Shown here in pieces: positions 16,879-26,021 of a stretch of 64,000 nt of DNA. How positions within the stretch are numbered: position 1 is the first letter of the stretch; every line of letters starts with the position of its first letter. The translations under genes were made by a program, and so were the position numbers. The notes beneath the pieces were generated by a model. The model searched no databases. It saw only the letters and a list, made by a program, of their open reading frames with translations, and had not been told where the DNA came from. The stretch is from UBA9676 sp963837105 (GTDB taxonomy: Bacteria > Actinomycetota > Actinomycetes > Streptosporangiales > Streptosporangiaceae). Where the stretch lies: contig CAWIMG010000001.1 in the NCBI GenBank assembly GCA_963837105.1, forward strand, positions 124,001 through 188,000, in the 5' to 3' direction.

Positions 16879-17943
16879 TCAGGCCCGGGCGAACCGCTGG
16901 CTGGTGTCGATCCACCGGTCCAGCAGGGCAGCCGCCGCGCCGGAGTCCACGGCGGCCGCCGCCCGGGCACAGCCATCGGCCAGCGCCGGGCCGAGGCCGC
17001 TGGCACCGGGCACGCCACCGGCGGCGGCGAGCGCCGCCGCCGCGTTGAGTATTACCGTGTCCCGGACTGGTCCCGGCTCACCGCCCAGCACCGACCGGAC
17101 CACGCCGGCGTTGTGTGCCGCGTCGCCGCCGCGCAGGTCGCCGGGCCGGGACCGGGCCAGCCCGAGACTGGCCGGATCCAGCCGGGCCTGGCTCACCGCC
17201 CCGTCGCGCGCCACCCACACGGTCGAGGTTTCGGCCGTGGTCAGCTCATCCAGCCCGTCGTCGCCGTGGAAGACCAGGGCCGAGCAGCCCCGGCCGGCCA
17301 GCACCCCGGCCAGCACCGGGCCCATCCGCGGATCGGACACCCCGACCGCCTGCGCGGCGGGCCGGGCCGGGTTGGCCACCGGGCCCAGGAAGTTGAAGAC
17401 CGTCGGCACCCCGAGTTCGCGCCGGGGCACGGACGCGTGCCGCAGCGCCGGGTGGTACAGGGCGGCGAAAAGGAACGCGATCCCGACCTCGTCCATCAGC
17501 GCGGCGCTGCTCTCCGGGGGCAGGTCGATCACAACGCCGAGGGCCTCCAGCACGTCCGCCGCCCCGCAGGCCGACGAGGCCGCCCGGTTACCGTGCTTGG
17601 CGACCCTGGCCCCGGCCGCGGCGGCCACGATCGCGCCCATGGTGGAGATATTCACCGTATGGGCCCGGTCGCCGCCGGTACCGACCAGATCCACCAGTGG
17701 CCCGGCCACGCTGATCGGGGTGGCCCGGTCCAGCATGGCCTGGGCCAGCCCGCTCACCTCGGCGACCGTCTCGCCCTTCATCCGCAGCGCCACGCCGAAA
17801 CCGGCGATCTGGGCCGGCGTCGCCTCGCCCGCCATGATCTCGCCCATCGCCCAGCCCGCCTCGGCAGCGGTCAGCGTCCGCCCGCTGATGAGCGCGCCGA
17901 GCAGGGCCGGCCAGGACGGTGCGTCCATCGGGTGGCCAGGCAT
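16879..17943 (-). CDS. trpD: Anthranilate phosphoribosyltransferase
   Basis: 354 residues, transferring phosphoribose from PRPP to anthranilate in tryptophan synthesis. Conserved blocks: DLVGTGGDRAHTVNIST (PRPP pyrophosphate site, near 85), AKHGNRAASSACGAADVLEALG (near 115) and FLGPVANPARP (near 190). Length is normal. It starts at ATG 17943; a second ATG five codons on is equally plausible. It lies 7 bases downstream of the receiver-like gene, so the two are probably cotranscribed. Confidence 0.93.
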   Translation of the reverse strand: MPGHPMDAPSWPALLGALISGRTLTAAEAGWAMGEIMAGEATPAQIAGFGVALRMKGETVAEVSGLAQAMLDRATPISVAGPLVDLVGTGGDRAHTVNISTMGAIVAAAAGARVAKHGNRAASSACGAADVLEALGVVIDLPPESSAALMDEVGIAFLFAALYHPALRHASVPRRELGVPTVFNFLGPVANPARPAAQAVGVSDPRMGPVLAGVLAGRGCSALVFHGDDGLDELTTAETSTVWVARDGAVSQARLDPASLGLARSRPGDLRGGDAAHNAGVVRSVLGGEPGPVRDTVILNAAAALAAAGGVPGASGLGPALADGCARAAAAVDSGAAAALLDRWIDTSQRFARA

Positions 17944-17950
17944 CGCCGGG

Positions 17951-18343
17951 TCAGGCCTGCGCGACGGCGCCGCGCTGGCGCATCAGGCCGGCCAGCGCAC
18001 TGGCCAGCACCCGTGGCTCGATCGGGTGGCTGACGACCGCCTCGGCGCCAGACCAGGTCGCCAGCCAGCCGTCGTCGGCCCGGCCGATGATCAGCAGCAC
18101 CGGGGGGCAGTTATGTATCTCATCCTTGGCCTGCCGGCAGACCCCCATGCCGCCAGCCGGCTGGGCCTCACCATCGAGCACCATCACATCCACCCCGCCC
18201 GCATCCAGCAGCCGGAACAGCGCGGGCTCGGTTGCCACATCGACGAGTTCGGCGTCCGGCACGTCCGGTGCCGGACGGCGGCCGATGGCCTGCCGGACCC
18301 GCGCGCGGGTGTCCGCGTCGTGGCTGTAGATGACGACCTTCAT
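17951..18343 (-). CDS. Receiver-like (CheY-fold) protein without output domain
   Basis: 130 residues. MKVVIYSHDADTRARVRQAIG, VDVMVLDGEAQPAGGMGVCRQ and PPVLLIIGRADD follow the beta-alpha layout of response-regulator receivers, with the central Asp in VLDGE at the phosphorylation position. However, the acidic pair near the N-terminus is only partly kept (SHDAD) and the conserved Lys is missing (ADDGW), so it may be a pseudo-receiver. No DNA-binding domain follows. ATG 18343 is chosen because TACCAT lies 7 bases upstream and upstream sequence is not protein-like. Its conserved place between trpD and ctaE suggests a regulatory partner role; none is proven. Confidence 0.7.
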   Translation of the reverse strand: MKVVIYSHDADTRARVRQAIGRRPAPDVPDAELVDVATEPALFRLLDAGGVDVMVLDGEAQPAGGMGVCRQAKDEIHNCPPVLLIIGRADDGWLATWSGAEAVVSHPIEPRVLASALAGLMRQRGAVAQA

Positions 18344-18350
18344 GCTGAGG

Positions 18351-18356
18351 ATGGTA
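18351..18356 (-). promoter_or_regulatory. -10 box, leaderless start of receiver-like gene/trpD
   Basis: TACCAT on the minus strand, 7 bases (CCTCAGC) before the ATG at 18343. Confidence 0.5.
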
Positions 18357-18435
18357 CCGACCCCCGGCCGGCCACGGAGTCCGGCCGCCCCGACACGGGG
18401 GGTCGCATGACGGACCCCTACGTGATGTCGTAATA

Positions 18436-19086
18436 ATGGCCCTCGTGGCCACCGTATCCACGACGCAGACGCCGACGCCCCGGTCGCCGGCCAGCCGGCC
18501 AAACATGGTCAGCGTCGGCACCATTGTCTGGCTGTCTTCTGAGCTCATGTTCTTCGCGGCGCTGTTCGCGATGTACTTCACCGTCCGGGCGGTGGACAAG
18601 AGCCAGGGCCAGCCGTGGCCGGGCGCCCACCTGGACATGGCGCTGGCGGTCACCAACACCACCGTGCTGCTGCTGTCCAGCGTGACCTGCCAGATGGGCG
18701 TGTTCGCGGTGGAGCGGGGCGAGATCCGGCGCACCGGGCGGATCTGGCAGGTCAGCCGCTGGGGCTTGCGTGAGTGGTACGTGCTGACCTTTTTCATGGG
18801 CCTGTATTTCGTGCTCGGCCAGGGATACGAGTACCTCAAGCTCATCCAAGACGGGCTGACGCTCTCCTCCAGTGGCTATGGCTCGGTGTTCTTCATCCCC
18901 ACCGGGTTCCACGGCCTGCACGTGATCGGTGGCCTGATCGCCTTCCTGTTCCTGCTGGGACGCACCTACGCGGCGCGGAGCTTCACCCAGGAGCAGCAGG
19001 TCAGCGCGATCGTCGTGTCCTACTACTGGCACTTCGTGGACGTGGTGTGGATCGGCCTGTTCACGACCATCTACCTCATCCGGTAA
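18436..19086 (+). CDS. ctaE: Cytochrome c oxidase subunit III
   Basis: 216 residues with five hydrophobic helices. WLSSELMFFAALFAMYF, EWYVLTFFMGLYFVLGQGYEY, PTGFHGLHVIGGLIAF and SYYWHFVDVVWIGLF are textbook COX3 segments, including the conserved Glu and the YWHFVD ending. It is part of the membrane aa3 oxidase, placed as usual directly upstream of qcrCAB, which together form the bc1-aa3 supercomplex of Actinobacteria. ATG 18436 is used; the sequence before it lacks a clear Shine-Dalgarno. Confidence 0.95.
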   Translation: MALVATVSTTQTPTPRSPASRPNMVSVGTIVWLSSELMFFAALFAMYFTVRAVDKSQGQPWPGAHLDMALAVTNTTVLLLSSVTCQMGVFAVERGEIRRTGRIWQVSRWGLREWYVLTFFMGLYFVLGQGYEYLKLIQDGLTLSSSGYGSVFFIPTGFHGLHVIGGLIAFLFLLGRTYAARSFTQEQQVSAIVVSYYWHFVDVVWIGLFTTIYLIR

Positions 19087-19133
19087 GCCACGCGGAGATC
19101 ACCATCCCCTGACCTGAGAAACCGAGGCAGCAA

Positions 19134-19937
19134 GTGAGCTGGATCAAGGCGCGGCGAAGGCACCCGGCCGCCGGGTACGCCGTCGTCCTGCTGGGGCTCG
19201 TCGTCATCGGCCTGGGTTACGCCGCCATCGCCGGGGCCAGCAGCCCCGCCTACGCGGCGCCGCGCGGCGGCCCGTCCGCGGTGGACATCGCCAAGGGCGC
19301 CGCGCTGTTCCGGGTTACCTGCGCGTCCTGCCACGGCATCGACGCGCAGGGCACTTCGGCGGGCCCGGGCCTGATCGGCGCCGGTGCGGCGGCGGTCGAC
19401 TTCCAGGTGAGCACCGGCCGGATGCCGGGCAAGGACATCGGCGCGGAGATGCCCCGCAGGCCGGTGGAGTTCACCACCGCCCAGATCCACCAGCTGGCGG
19501 ACTACGTCGCCTCGCTCGGTGGCGGGCCGGCCATTCCATCGGCGGCCCAGGTCAGCCCAGTCGGGGCCAATGTCGCGCTGGGCCAGCAGCTGTTCATCAC
19601 CGACTGCGCGCAGTGCCACAACTTCTCCGGCGCGGGCGGTGCGCTCACCTATGGGAAGTCAGCGCCGTCGCTGGACCAGTCCACCCCGACCCAGATGTAC
19701 GAGGCGATGCTGACCGGCCCCGAGGCCATGCCCGTGTTCAGCGACACCACCCTGTCCCCGGCGCTGAAGCGGGACATCATCTCCTATGTCACCGCCGTTC
19801 GCGCCGAGCCCAATCCCGGTGGCTTCAGCCTGGGCCGGATCGGGCCGGTGACCGAGGGGCTGGTGGCCTTCCTGGGCGGGATCGCCATCCTGGTGTTCGC
19901 GGCCATGTGGCTCACGATGAGGCGGCGGGAAGCATGA
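19134..19937 (+). CDS. qcrC: Diheme cytochrome c subunit of bc1 complex
   Basis: 267 residues. N-terminal membrane anchor (residues ~10-32), then two c-type domains with CASCHG (near 62) and CAQCHN (near 160), and a C-terminal membrane helix (LVAFLGGIAILVFAAMWL). Both hemes sit outside the membrane and pass electrons directly to the oxidase, replacing soluble cytochrome c. It starts with GTG 19134. Its stop overlaps the qcrA ATG (ATGA), so translation is coupled. Confidence 0.95.
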   Translation: MSWIKARRRHPAAGYAVVLLGLVVIGLGYAAIAGASSPAYAAPRGGPSAVDIAKGAALFRVTCASCHGIDAQGTSAGPGLIGAGAAAVDFQVSTGRMPGKDIGAEMPRRPVEFTTAQIHQLADYVASLGGGPAIPSAAQVSPVGANVALGQQLFITDCAQCHNFSGAGGALTYGKSAPSLDQSTPTQMYEAMLTGPEAMPVFSDTTLSPALKRDIISYVTAVRAEPNPGGFSLGRIGPVTEGLVAFLGGIAILVFAAMWLTMRRREA

Positions 19938-21020
19938 GCGAGACCAACGGCAGCCACTGGGACGAGCCGCCGGCTGAGCCTCCCGAGGACGAGCCGCGCG
20001 GGCCGTACCGGGTGATCGGCACCCCACCGCCGGCCCGTACCCTGCTCGGCGAGCCCGAGCGGGCCAGCGCCCAGCCAGCCGTGCGTGAGCTGCCCGCCGG
20101 GCCCGACGATGAGAAGAAGGCCAAGGGCGCCGAGCGCATCGTGGCGGTGCTGTTCATGCTCTCGCTGGTGGCCAGCATCGGCTTCATCGCCGCGTACGTG
20201 GCGCTGCCGGTGCACTCGCTGGACGCCGTCTTCCGGTCCAACCTGGCGCTGGGCCTGTCCATGGCCGTCGCGTTCGGCGCGGTGGCGATCGGCGCGGCCA
20301 TCTGGGTCAAGGTCATCATGCCGCACGTGGAACTGGTGGAGGCGCGCAAGCCGCTCGCCTCTGCCCCCGAGGCCCGCGCAGCGTTCGAAAAGACATTCGA
20401 CGAAGGTGCCGAGGCCAGCGGGTTCACCAAGCGGCCGATGCTGCGCCGGACACTGATCGCCGCCTCGGCCGGGCTCGCCATCGCGCCCATCGTGCTGCTG
20501 CGGGATATGGGCCCTCTGCCAGGCACCAGCCTGCGGCACACGGTCTGGCGCACGGGCATGCGGCTGATCGTCTACGGGCCGAACACCCCGATCCGGCCGG
20601 CCGACTTCGCCATCCCGGGGCAGATGATCACCGTCGTCCCGGACGGGTACCAGGACAACCAGGACGCCCTGGCCAAGGCGACCACGATCATCATCAAGTT
20701 CGGCCCCGGCCAGCTCATCCCGGACACGCCGCAGAACTATGGCACGAAGATGAACTGGACGGTGGACAACATCGTCGCCTACTCCAAGATCTGCACCCAC
20801 GTGGGCTGCCCGGTGGCGCTGTACGACGAGACGGCACACCACATCCTGTGCCCCTGCCACCAGTCCACGTTCGACGCCACCCGCGGGGCGGCGGTCATCT
20901 TCGGCCCGGCGGCGCGCCCGCTGCCGCAACTGCCGCTGGGCAGCCGACGCCGAGGGTTACCTGGTCGCGACCCACGACTACTACGAGCCGGTCGGCCCGA
21001 GCTTCTGGGAGCGGGGATGA
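19934..21020 (+). CDS. qcrA: Rieske Fe-S subunit of bc1 complex, frameshifted near C-terminus
   Basis: About 361 residues if one base is skipped. The first 336 codons are intact: a charged N-terminus, three membrane helices (near 72-92, 100-125, 172-190), then the cluster ligands CTHVGC and CPCHQSTFD. At the GGG run 20938-20940 the frame breaks. The expected tail (ADAEGYLVATHDYYEP...SFWERG, stop at 21018-21020) continues in the +1 frame, as if one G were extra. That relic stop overlaps the qcrB ATG as ATGA. Without correction the ribosome reads 25 unrelated residues and continues in frame into QcrB. It is either a sequencing error or a real QcrA-QcrB join. Confidence 0.85.
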
Positions 21021-22690
21021 CCTTCACCGAAAAGGCCCTGGACGGCACTGGCCGCTTTCTCGATGACCGTCTGCGCGGGGCGGTGTCGGTGCGCGGGTTC
21101 CTGCGGAAGATCTTCCCCGACCACTGGTCGTTCCTGCTCGGCGAGATCGCCCTCTATTCGTTCATCATCCTGCTGCTCACTGGCACGTTCCTGACCCTGT
21201 TCTTCCAGCCGAGCATGACCGAGGTCGTCTACCACGGCTCGTACCTGCCGCTGCGCGGTGTGCGGATGAGCGAGGCGTACGCATCCACGCTGAACATCGG
21301 TTTCGACATCCGCGGCGGCCTGCTCATGCGGCAGATCCACCACTGGGCGGCGCTGCTGTTCATGGCCGCGATCATGGTCCACATGCTGCGGGTGTTCTTC
21401 ACCGGCGCCTACCGCAAGCCGCGCGAGTTCAACTGGCTGATCGGGATCGTGCTGTTCACCCTCGGCATGCTGGAGGGCCTGTTCGGCTACTCGCTGCCGG
21501 ACGACCTGCTGTCCGGCACCGGGCTGCGGATCACCGAGGGCGTCATGCAGTCGATCCCGGTGATCGGCACCTACTTCGCCTACTTCCTGTTCGGCGGGCC
21601 GTTCCCCGGGCACCTCATCATCCCCCGGCTGTATGTGATCCACGTGCTGCTGATCCCGGGCCTGCTGCTGGCGCTGATCTCCGCGCACCTGTTCTTCATG
21701 TTCCACCAGAAGCACACCCAGATGCCGGGCAAGGGGCGCACCAACGCGAACGTGGTCGGGGCCCCGATGTACCCGTACTTCATGGCCAAGACCGGCGCGT
21801 TCTTCTTCTTCATCTTCGCCGTGCTGGCCCTGCTGTTGACGTTCGCGCAGATCAACCCGATCTGGCTGTTCGGCCCGTACAACGCGTCCGGGATCACCGC
21901 CGGGTCGCAGCCCGACTTCTACATGGGCGCGCTGGAAGGCGCGCTGCGCATCATGTGGCCCTGGGAGTGGAACATCGCGGGGCACACGCTCGCGTTCAAC
22001 GTGTTCATCCCGGCCCTGGTGCCGCTGGGCATCATCTTCACCGGGGCCGCGCTATGGCCCTTCCTCGAGCGCTGGGCCATCGGGGACTACAGCGAGCACC
22101 ACGTCAACGACCGGCCACGCAACGCGCCGACCCGGACCGCGGTCGGCATGGCCGCGATCACTTTCTACGGCGTGCTGTGGCTGGAAGGCGCCAACGACGT
22201 CATCGCCGCCCAGCTCCAGATCCCGCTCTACACGCTGACCTGGATCGCCCGGTTCGCGGTGATCCTGGGCCCGATCATCGCCTACTGGGTGACCAAACGG
22301 ATCTGCCTCGGCCTGCAGCGCAAGGACACGCACCTGCTCACCCACGGGGTGGAGACCGGCATCATCCGGCAGCTGCCCAACGGTGAGTTCGTCGAGCTGA
22401 CCCGGCCGCTGCCGGAGCGGGACCGGGCGGTGCTGGAATACAACCGGGTGAACGCACCCGAGCTGCCGCGGTCCACGCCCGAGGACGCCGACGCGGTCCC
22501 GGCGCCGGAAACCAGGGGCATGGTGGGCAAGGTCCGGGGGGCCCTGAACCGGGTCATCACCGAGGGCATGCCGCTGACGGCGGACGGCCATGGCAACGGG
22601 CACGGGCAGCCCACCCCGGTCACCGGCGGCGAGCAGCCCGCCCTGGAGGCCGACGGCGCGGACGGCGAAGGCCACAGCCCCAGCCATTGA
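21017..22690 (+). CDS. qcrB: Cytochrome b subunit of bc1 complex
   Basis: 557 residues. Heme ligand histidines are visible in QIHHWAALLFMAAIMVHMLRVF (helix II) and in HVLLIPGLLLALISAHLFFMFH (helix IV); PDDLLSGTGLR lies in the quinol site region. There are eight or more hydrophobic helices, followed by a ~100-residue charged C-terminal extension typical of actinobacterial QcrB. It oxidises menaquinol in the membrane and is the target of Q203-type inhibitors in mycobacteria. Its ATG overlaps the ancestral qcrA stop. Confidence 0.95.
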   Translation: MTFTEKALDGTGRFLDDRLRGAVSVRGFLRKIFPDHWSFLLGEIALYSFIILLLTGTFLTLFFQPSMTEVVYHGSYLPLRGVRMSEAYASTLNIGFDIRGGLLMRQIHHWAALLFMAAIMVHMLRVFFTGAYRKPREFNWLIGIVLFTLGMLEGLFGYSLPDDLLSGTGLRITEGVMQSIPVIGTYFAYFLFGGPFPGHLIIPRLYVIHVLLIPGLLLALISAHLFFMFHQKHTQMPGKGRTNANVVGAPMYPYFMAKTGAFFFFIFAVLALLLTFAQINPIWLFGPYNASGITAGSQPDFYMGALEGALRIMWPWEWNIAGHTLAFNVFIPALVPLGIIFTGAALWPFLERWAIGDYSEHHVNDRPRNAPTRTAVGMAAITFYGVLWLEGANDVIAAQLQIPLYTLTWIARFAVILGPIIAYWVTKRICLGLQRKDTHLLTHGVETGIIRQLPNGEFVELTRPLPERDRAVLEYNRVNAPELPRSTPEDADAVPAPETRGMVGKVRGALNRVITEGMPLTADGHGNGHGQPTPVTGGEQPALEADGADGEGHSPSH

Positions 22691-22698
22691 CACCAAAC

Positions 22699-22717
22699 GG
22701 CGGTGCCAGCCACCGCC
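22699..22717 (+). terminator. Hairpin after qcrB
   Basis: GGCGGTG and CACCGCC form a perfect 7-bp stem with a 5-base loop, nine bases after the qcrB stop. Confidence 0.5.
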
Positions 22718-22789
22718 GCCCGCCAGCCGCCCCGGAGCGGGCCCGGCAGGCCCAGCTGGTTCCGACCAAGGGGACAGGCCTGGCCGGTG

Positions 22790-22813
22790 CCCATTTCATG
22801 ATCCTGAAATGGG
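22790..22813. terminator. AT-containing 9-bp hairpin between convergent respiratory operons
   Basis: CCCATTTCA and TGAAATGGG are perfect inverted copies around a 6-base loop. The stem is notably less GC-rich than its surroundings and sits midway between convergent qcrB and ctaF. A bidirectional terminator is the simplest reading; a protein-binding palindrome is possible. Confidence 0.55.
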
Positions 22814-22842
22814 TGCGAGGGCTTAAGGGTGAGCGGGCCCGG

Positions 22843-23238
22843 TCAGTGCGAGTAGACGCCGCGGTAGTACTCGAACACGAAGCCGATGGCCGACAGCACC
22901 ACGAACAGCATCCCGATCAGGAACAGCCACCATCCGACGGCTGCCCCGAGCGCCGCCAGCGCGCAGGCTATGCCGGTGATCAGCGGCCACCAGCTGTGCG
23001 GGCTGAAGAACCCGAGTTCCCCGGTGCCCTCGCTGATCTCGCCCTCGGGTTTGTCCTCCGGCCGGCGCGGCAGCCGCCGCCCGGTGAACAGGATGTAGAA
23101 CCCGGCCAGGAACGCCAGCCCGACCGCCATCGCGAGCGCGGTGGTGCCCGTCGGGTCATGCGAGAAGTACCAGTAGATGACGTCCATCACAGCGAAGAAC
23201 ACCGCGCAGCCGAGAAACAGGTAACCCTCGACCTTCAT
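22843..23238 (-). CDS. ctaF: Cytochrome c oxidase subunit IV (actinobacterial CtaF)
   Basis: 131 residues with four hydrophobic helices and a short central charged loop (RRLPRRPEDKPEGEISEGTGELGFF); the ending is typical of actinobacterial subunit IV (VFEYYRGVYSH). It is a small membrane subunit of the aa3 oxidase. Its ATG overlaps the ctaD stop by four bases. Confidence 0.92.
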   Translation of the reverse strand: MKVEGYLFLGCAVFFAVMDVIYWYFSHDPTGTTALAMAVGLAFLAGFYILFTGRRLPRRPEDKPEGEISEGTGELGFFSPHSWWPLITGIACALAALGAAVGWWLFLIGMLFVVLSAIGFVFEYYRGVYSH

Positions 23239-24932
23239 GACCCGCTCCCGGGCGTGGAGATGGAGTCATGGCGCGGCGGCCGGCCCGTTGTGATGTGCGG
23301 ATAGTGCAGGTCGAACGCGGGCCGCTCGGACCGGATGCGTGGGATCGAGGTGAAGTTGTGCCGCGGCGGCGGGCACGACGTCGCCCATTCCAGCGAGTTC
23401 GCATACCCCCACGGGTCATCGGCAGTGACCCGCTCGCCGTGCCGGGCCGTCTTGTAGACGTTGTAGATGAAGAACAGGGTAGACGCACCGAGAATCCAGG
23501 AGCCGATGCTGGAGATCTGGTTCAGGGTGGTCACCTCATGCGGCAGGAACGGGTAGTTGGCGACCCGCCGCGGCATGCCCATGACGCCGATCCAGTGCTG
23601 GACCAGGAACGTCATATGGAAGCCGATGAACAGTGTCCAGAAGTGCCAGGTGCCGAGCCGGTTGTCCAGCATCTTCCCGGTGAACTTGGGCCACCAGAAG
23701 TAGAAGCCGCCGAACATCGTGAACACCACCGTGCCGAACAGCACGTAGTGGAAATGGGCGACCACGAAGTAGGAGTCGCTGACGTGGAAGTCCAGCGGCG
23801 GTGACGCCAGGATGATGCCGGTCAGGCCGCCGAACAGGAACGTCACCAGGAAGCCGAGGATGAACAGCATCGGCGGCTCGAAGGTGAGCTGGCCCCGCCA
23901 GATGGTGCCGATCCAGTTGAAGAACTTCACCCCGGTGGGCACCGCGATCAGGAACGTCATGAACGAGAAGAACGGCAGCAGCACCGCGCCGGTGGTGAAC
24001 ATATGGTGCGCCCACACGGTCATCGACAGCCCGGCGATGGCGATGGTCGCGGCGACCAGCCCTTTGTAGCCGAAGCACGGCTTGCGGCTGAACACCGGCA
24101 GGATCTCGGTGGCGATCCCGAAGAACGGGATCGCCACGATATAGACCTCGGGATGGCCGAAGAACCAGAACAGGTGCTGCCACATGACCGCGCCGCCATT
24201 GGCCGAGCTGAACACCTGCGCGCCCAGCTTGCGGTCGATCTCCAGCACCAGCAAGGCGGCGGCCAGCACCGGGAAGGCCAGCAGCACCAGCATGGATGTG
24301 AGCAGGATGTTCCAGGTGAAGATCGGCATCCGGAACATGGTCATGCCCGGCGCGCGCATGCAGATGATGGTGGTGACGAAGTTGACCCCGCCCAGGATGG
24401 TGCCGAACCCGGCCAGCGCCAGGCCCATGATCCACATGTCCCCGCCGATGCCGGGCGAGTTGCCGGCGCTGGTGAGCGGCGAGTAGGCGTACCAGCCGAA
24501 CGCGGCCGACCCGCCCGGCGACAGGAAGCTCGCGAGCAGGATCAGCCCGCCGAACAGGAACAGGTAGTAGCTGAACAGGTTGAGCCGCGGGAAGGCGACG
24601 TCCGGCGCGCCGATCTGCAGCGGCATGATCTCGTTGGCGAACCCGACGAACAGCGGGGTGGCGAACATCAGCAGCATGAGCGTGCCGTGCATGGTGAACA
24701 GCTCGTTGTAGACCTGGTCGGTCACGAAGTGGCTGTCCGGCTCGAACAGCTGGACTCGCATGAGCATGGCCATCAGGCCGGCTATCAGGAAGAACCCGAA
24801 CGAGGTGATCAGGTACAGATGGCCGATGACCTTGTGGTCGGTGGAGGACAGCCAGTCCGCCATCAGCGAGCCCTTGCGCGGGTTGCGCGGGGCCGTCACC
24901 GGCAGGGCGGTTGGGTGTTCGAGCGTGGTCAC
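23235..24932 (-). CDS. ctaD: Cytochrome c oxidase subunit I
   Basis: 565 residues with twelve membrane helices. The catalytic core is visible: FGHPEVYIVAIPFFG (CuB His and the cross-linked Tyr region), AHHMFTTG, and VAHFHYVLFGT with the heme a/a3 histidines. It reduces oxygen to water and pumps protons. GTG 24932 overlaps the ctaC stop (GTGA). The open frame extends about 39 codons further, but that part lies inside ctaC and is not homologous. Confidence 0.95.
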   Translation of the reverse strand: MTTLEHPTALPVTAPRNPRKGSLMADWLSSTDHKVIGHLYLITSFGFFLIAGLMAMLMRVQLFEPDSHFVTDQVYNELFTMHGTLMLLMFATPLFVGFANEIMPLQIGAPDVAFPRLNLFSYYLFLFGGLILLASFLSPGGSAAFGWYAYSPLTSAGNSPGIGGDMWIMGLALAGFGTILGGVNFVTTIICMRAPGMTMFRMPIFTWNILLTSMLVLLAFPVLAAALLVLEIDRKLGAQVFSSANGGAVMWQHLFWFFGHPEVYIVAIPFFGIATEILPVFSRKPCFGYKGLVAATIAIAGLSMTVWAHHMFTTGAVLLPFFSFMTFLIAVPTGVKFFNWIGTIWRGQLTFEPPMLFILGFLVTFLFGGLTGIILASPPLDFHVSDSYFVVAHFHYVLFGTVVFTMFGGFYFWWPKFTGKMLDNRLGTWHFWTLFIGFHMTFLVQHWIGVMGMPRRVANYPFLPHEVTTLNQISSIGSWILGASTLFFIYNVYKTARHGERVTADDPWGYANSLEWATSCPPPRHNFTSIPRIRSERPAFDLHYPHITTGRPPRHDSISTPGSGS

Positions 24933-25846
24933 TGAGCGCTCCCTGCTGCCTTCTGCTGCGACGCCTGCTGCCCGCTGATCCAGAGCCGGAACTGCGCCGG
25001 GGTGACGATCTTCACGACGAACAGCATCCGGCTGTGGTACAGACCGCACAGCTCGGTGCAGTGGCCGATGAACGTCCCGGTCCGGATCGGGTTGACCTGG
25101 AAGTGGTTCGGGTGACCGGGGATGACGTCACGCTTGAACTCGAACGGGACGATCCAGAACGAGTGGATGACATCGGTCGAGGTCAGGTTGAACCGGACCG
25201 TCTCATTGGTGGGTATCACCAGCTCCGGCAGCCCCTGCGTGCCATGGCCGGGCTGCCAGGGCTCACCGTTGATGGTGACATCCCTGGTCACCGACCCGGG
25301 CACCTGGTACTGCGGGTACTGGAACTGCCAGCTCCACTGATAGCCGACCACGTTGACGATCACGTTCGGGTTCGGGGTGAGCCGGTCGATGTAGTTCTCG
25401 TCCCGGGCGGTGAAGAAGAACAGGACGCCGATCATGATGAACGGCACGACCGTGTAGAGCATCTCGATCGGCAGGTTGTACCGGACCTGCGCGGGCGGCT
25501 CGGGGGACGCCCCGGGGCGGTGCTTGCGGTGGAAGATGATCGCCCAGATGATCATCCCCCACACCACTACCCCGACCGACAGCGCCGCCACCCAGGATCC
25601 CTGCCACAGGGTGAGCGTGACCTGGCCCTGCTTGGTGACCGGGACCGGCATCGCCAGCCGGGTCAGCTCGCTGGATCGGCACCCGGCCACGGTGGGCAGC
25701 AGCATGGCGAGAACGGCGGCCAGTGGCAGCACCCGCCGCCAGCGCGCTGGCTGTCCCCGGCGTGGTGATGCTGCCGCCTCGTCACCGGGCGCCTGGCCCG
25801 GCATATGCGCGCCCCGACCGCGGGGGGCACTGGGGGTGGGGATCAC
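24929..25846 (-). CDS. ctaC: Cytochrome c oxidase subunit II (lipoprotein)
   Basis: 305 residues. A signal sequence ends in the lipobox VAGC, then two membrane helices, then the cupredoxin domain with the CuA ligands HCTELCGLYHSRM near the C-terminus and the preceding DVIHSFW. It receives electrons from QcrC outside the membrane. GTG 25846 is preferred because GGAAGG lies 7 bases upstream; ATG 25804 and an ATG at 25891 are alternatives. It is the first gene of ctaC-ctaD-ctaF, all overlapping by 4 bases. Confidence 0.92.
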   Translation of the reverse strand: MIPTPSAPRGRGAHMPGQAPGDEAAASPRRGQPARWRRVLPLAAVLAMLLPTVAGCRSSELTRLAMPVPVTKQGQVTLTLWQGSWVAALSVGVVVWGMIIWAIIFHRKHRPGASPEPPAQVRYNLPIEMLYTVVPFIMIGVLFFFTARDENYIDRLTPNPNVIVNVVGYQWSWQFQYPQYQVPGSVTRDVTINGEPWQPGHGTQGLPELVIPTNETVRFNLTSTDVIHSFWIVPFEFKRDVIPGHPNHFQVNPIRTGTFIGHCTELCGLYHSRMLFVVKIVTPAQFRLWISGQQASQQKAAGSAQ

Positions 25847-26021
25847 AGGTTGCCTTCCAGCGGATGACACCCGGCTGCACGGGCTGGTCAACGGCTTCGT
25901 CCTACAGACTGTCGTGGAAACAGTATCGTGCGAACCGCCCCGGCTGGCGGGGACCCCCGGTGTGTCGCCCGGATCGGGTGGCGGGGCTGACGCTCACCGG
26001 CACAGATGAGAAACTTGCCGC

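Noticed and set aside
15678..17018. 446-codon minus-strand ORF over the exonuclease
   Set aside because: Composition of a high-GC shadow frame; the plus strand carries clear exonuclease and RAM motifs.
19613..22690. Single 1025-residue gene
   Set aside because: It is the tail of a shadow frame of qcrC plus qcrA plus qcrB joined by the qcrA frameshift; annotated as separate genes.
26010..26021. GAAACT as a leaderless -10 box for tusA
   Set aside because: First base does not fit TAnnnT and the match is within chance.
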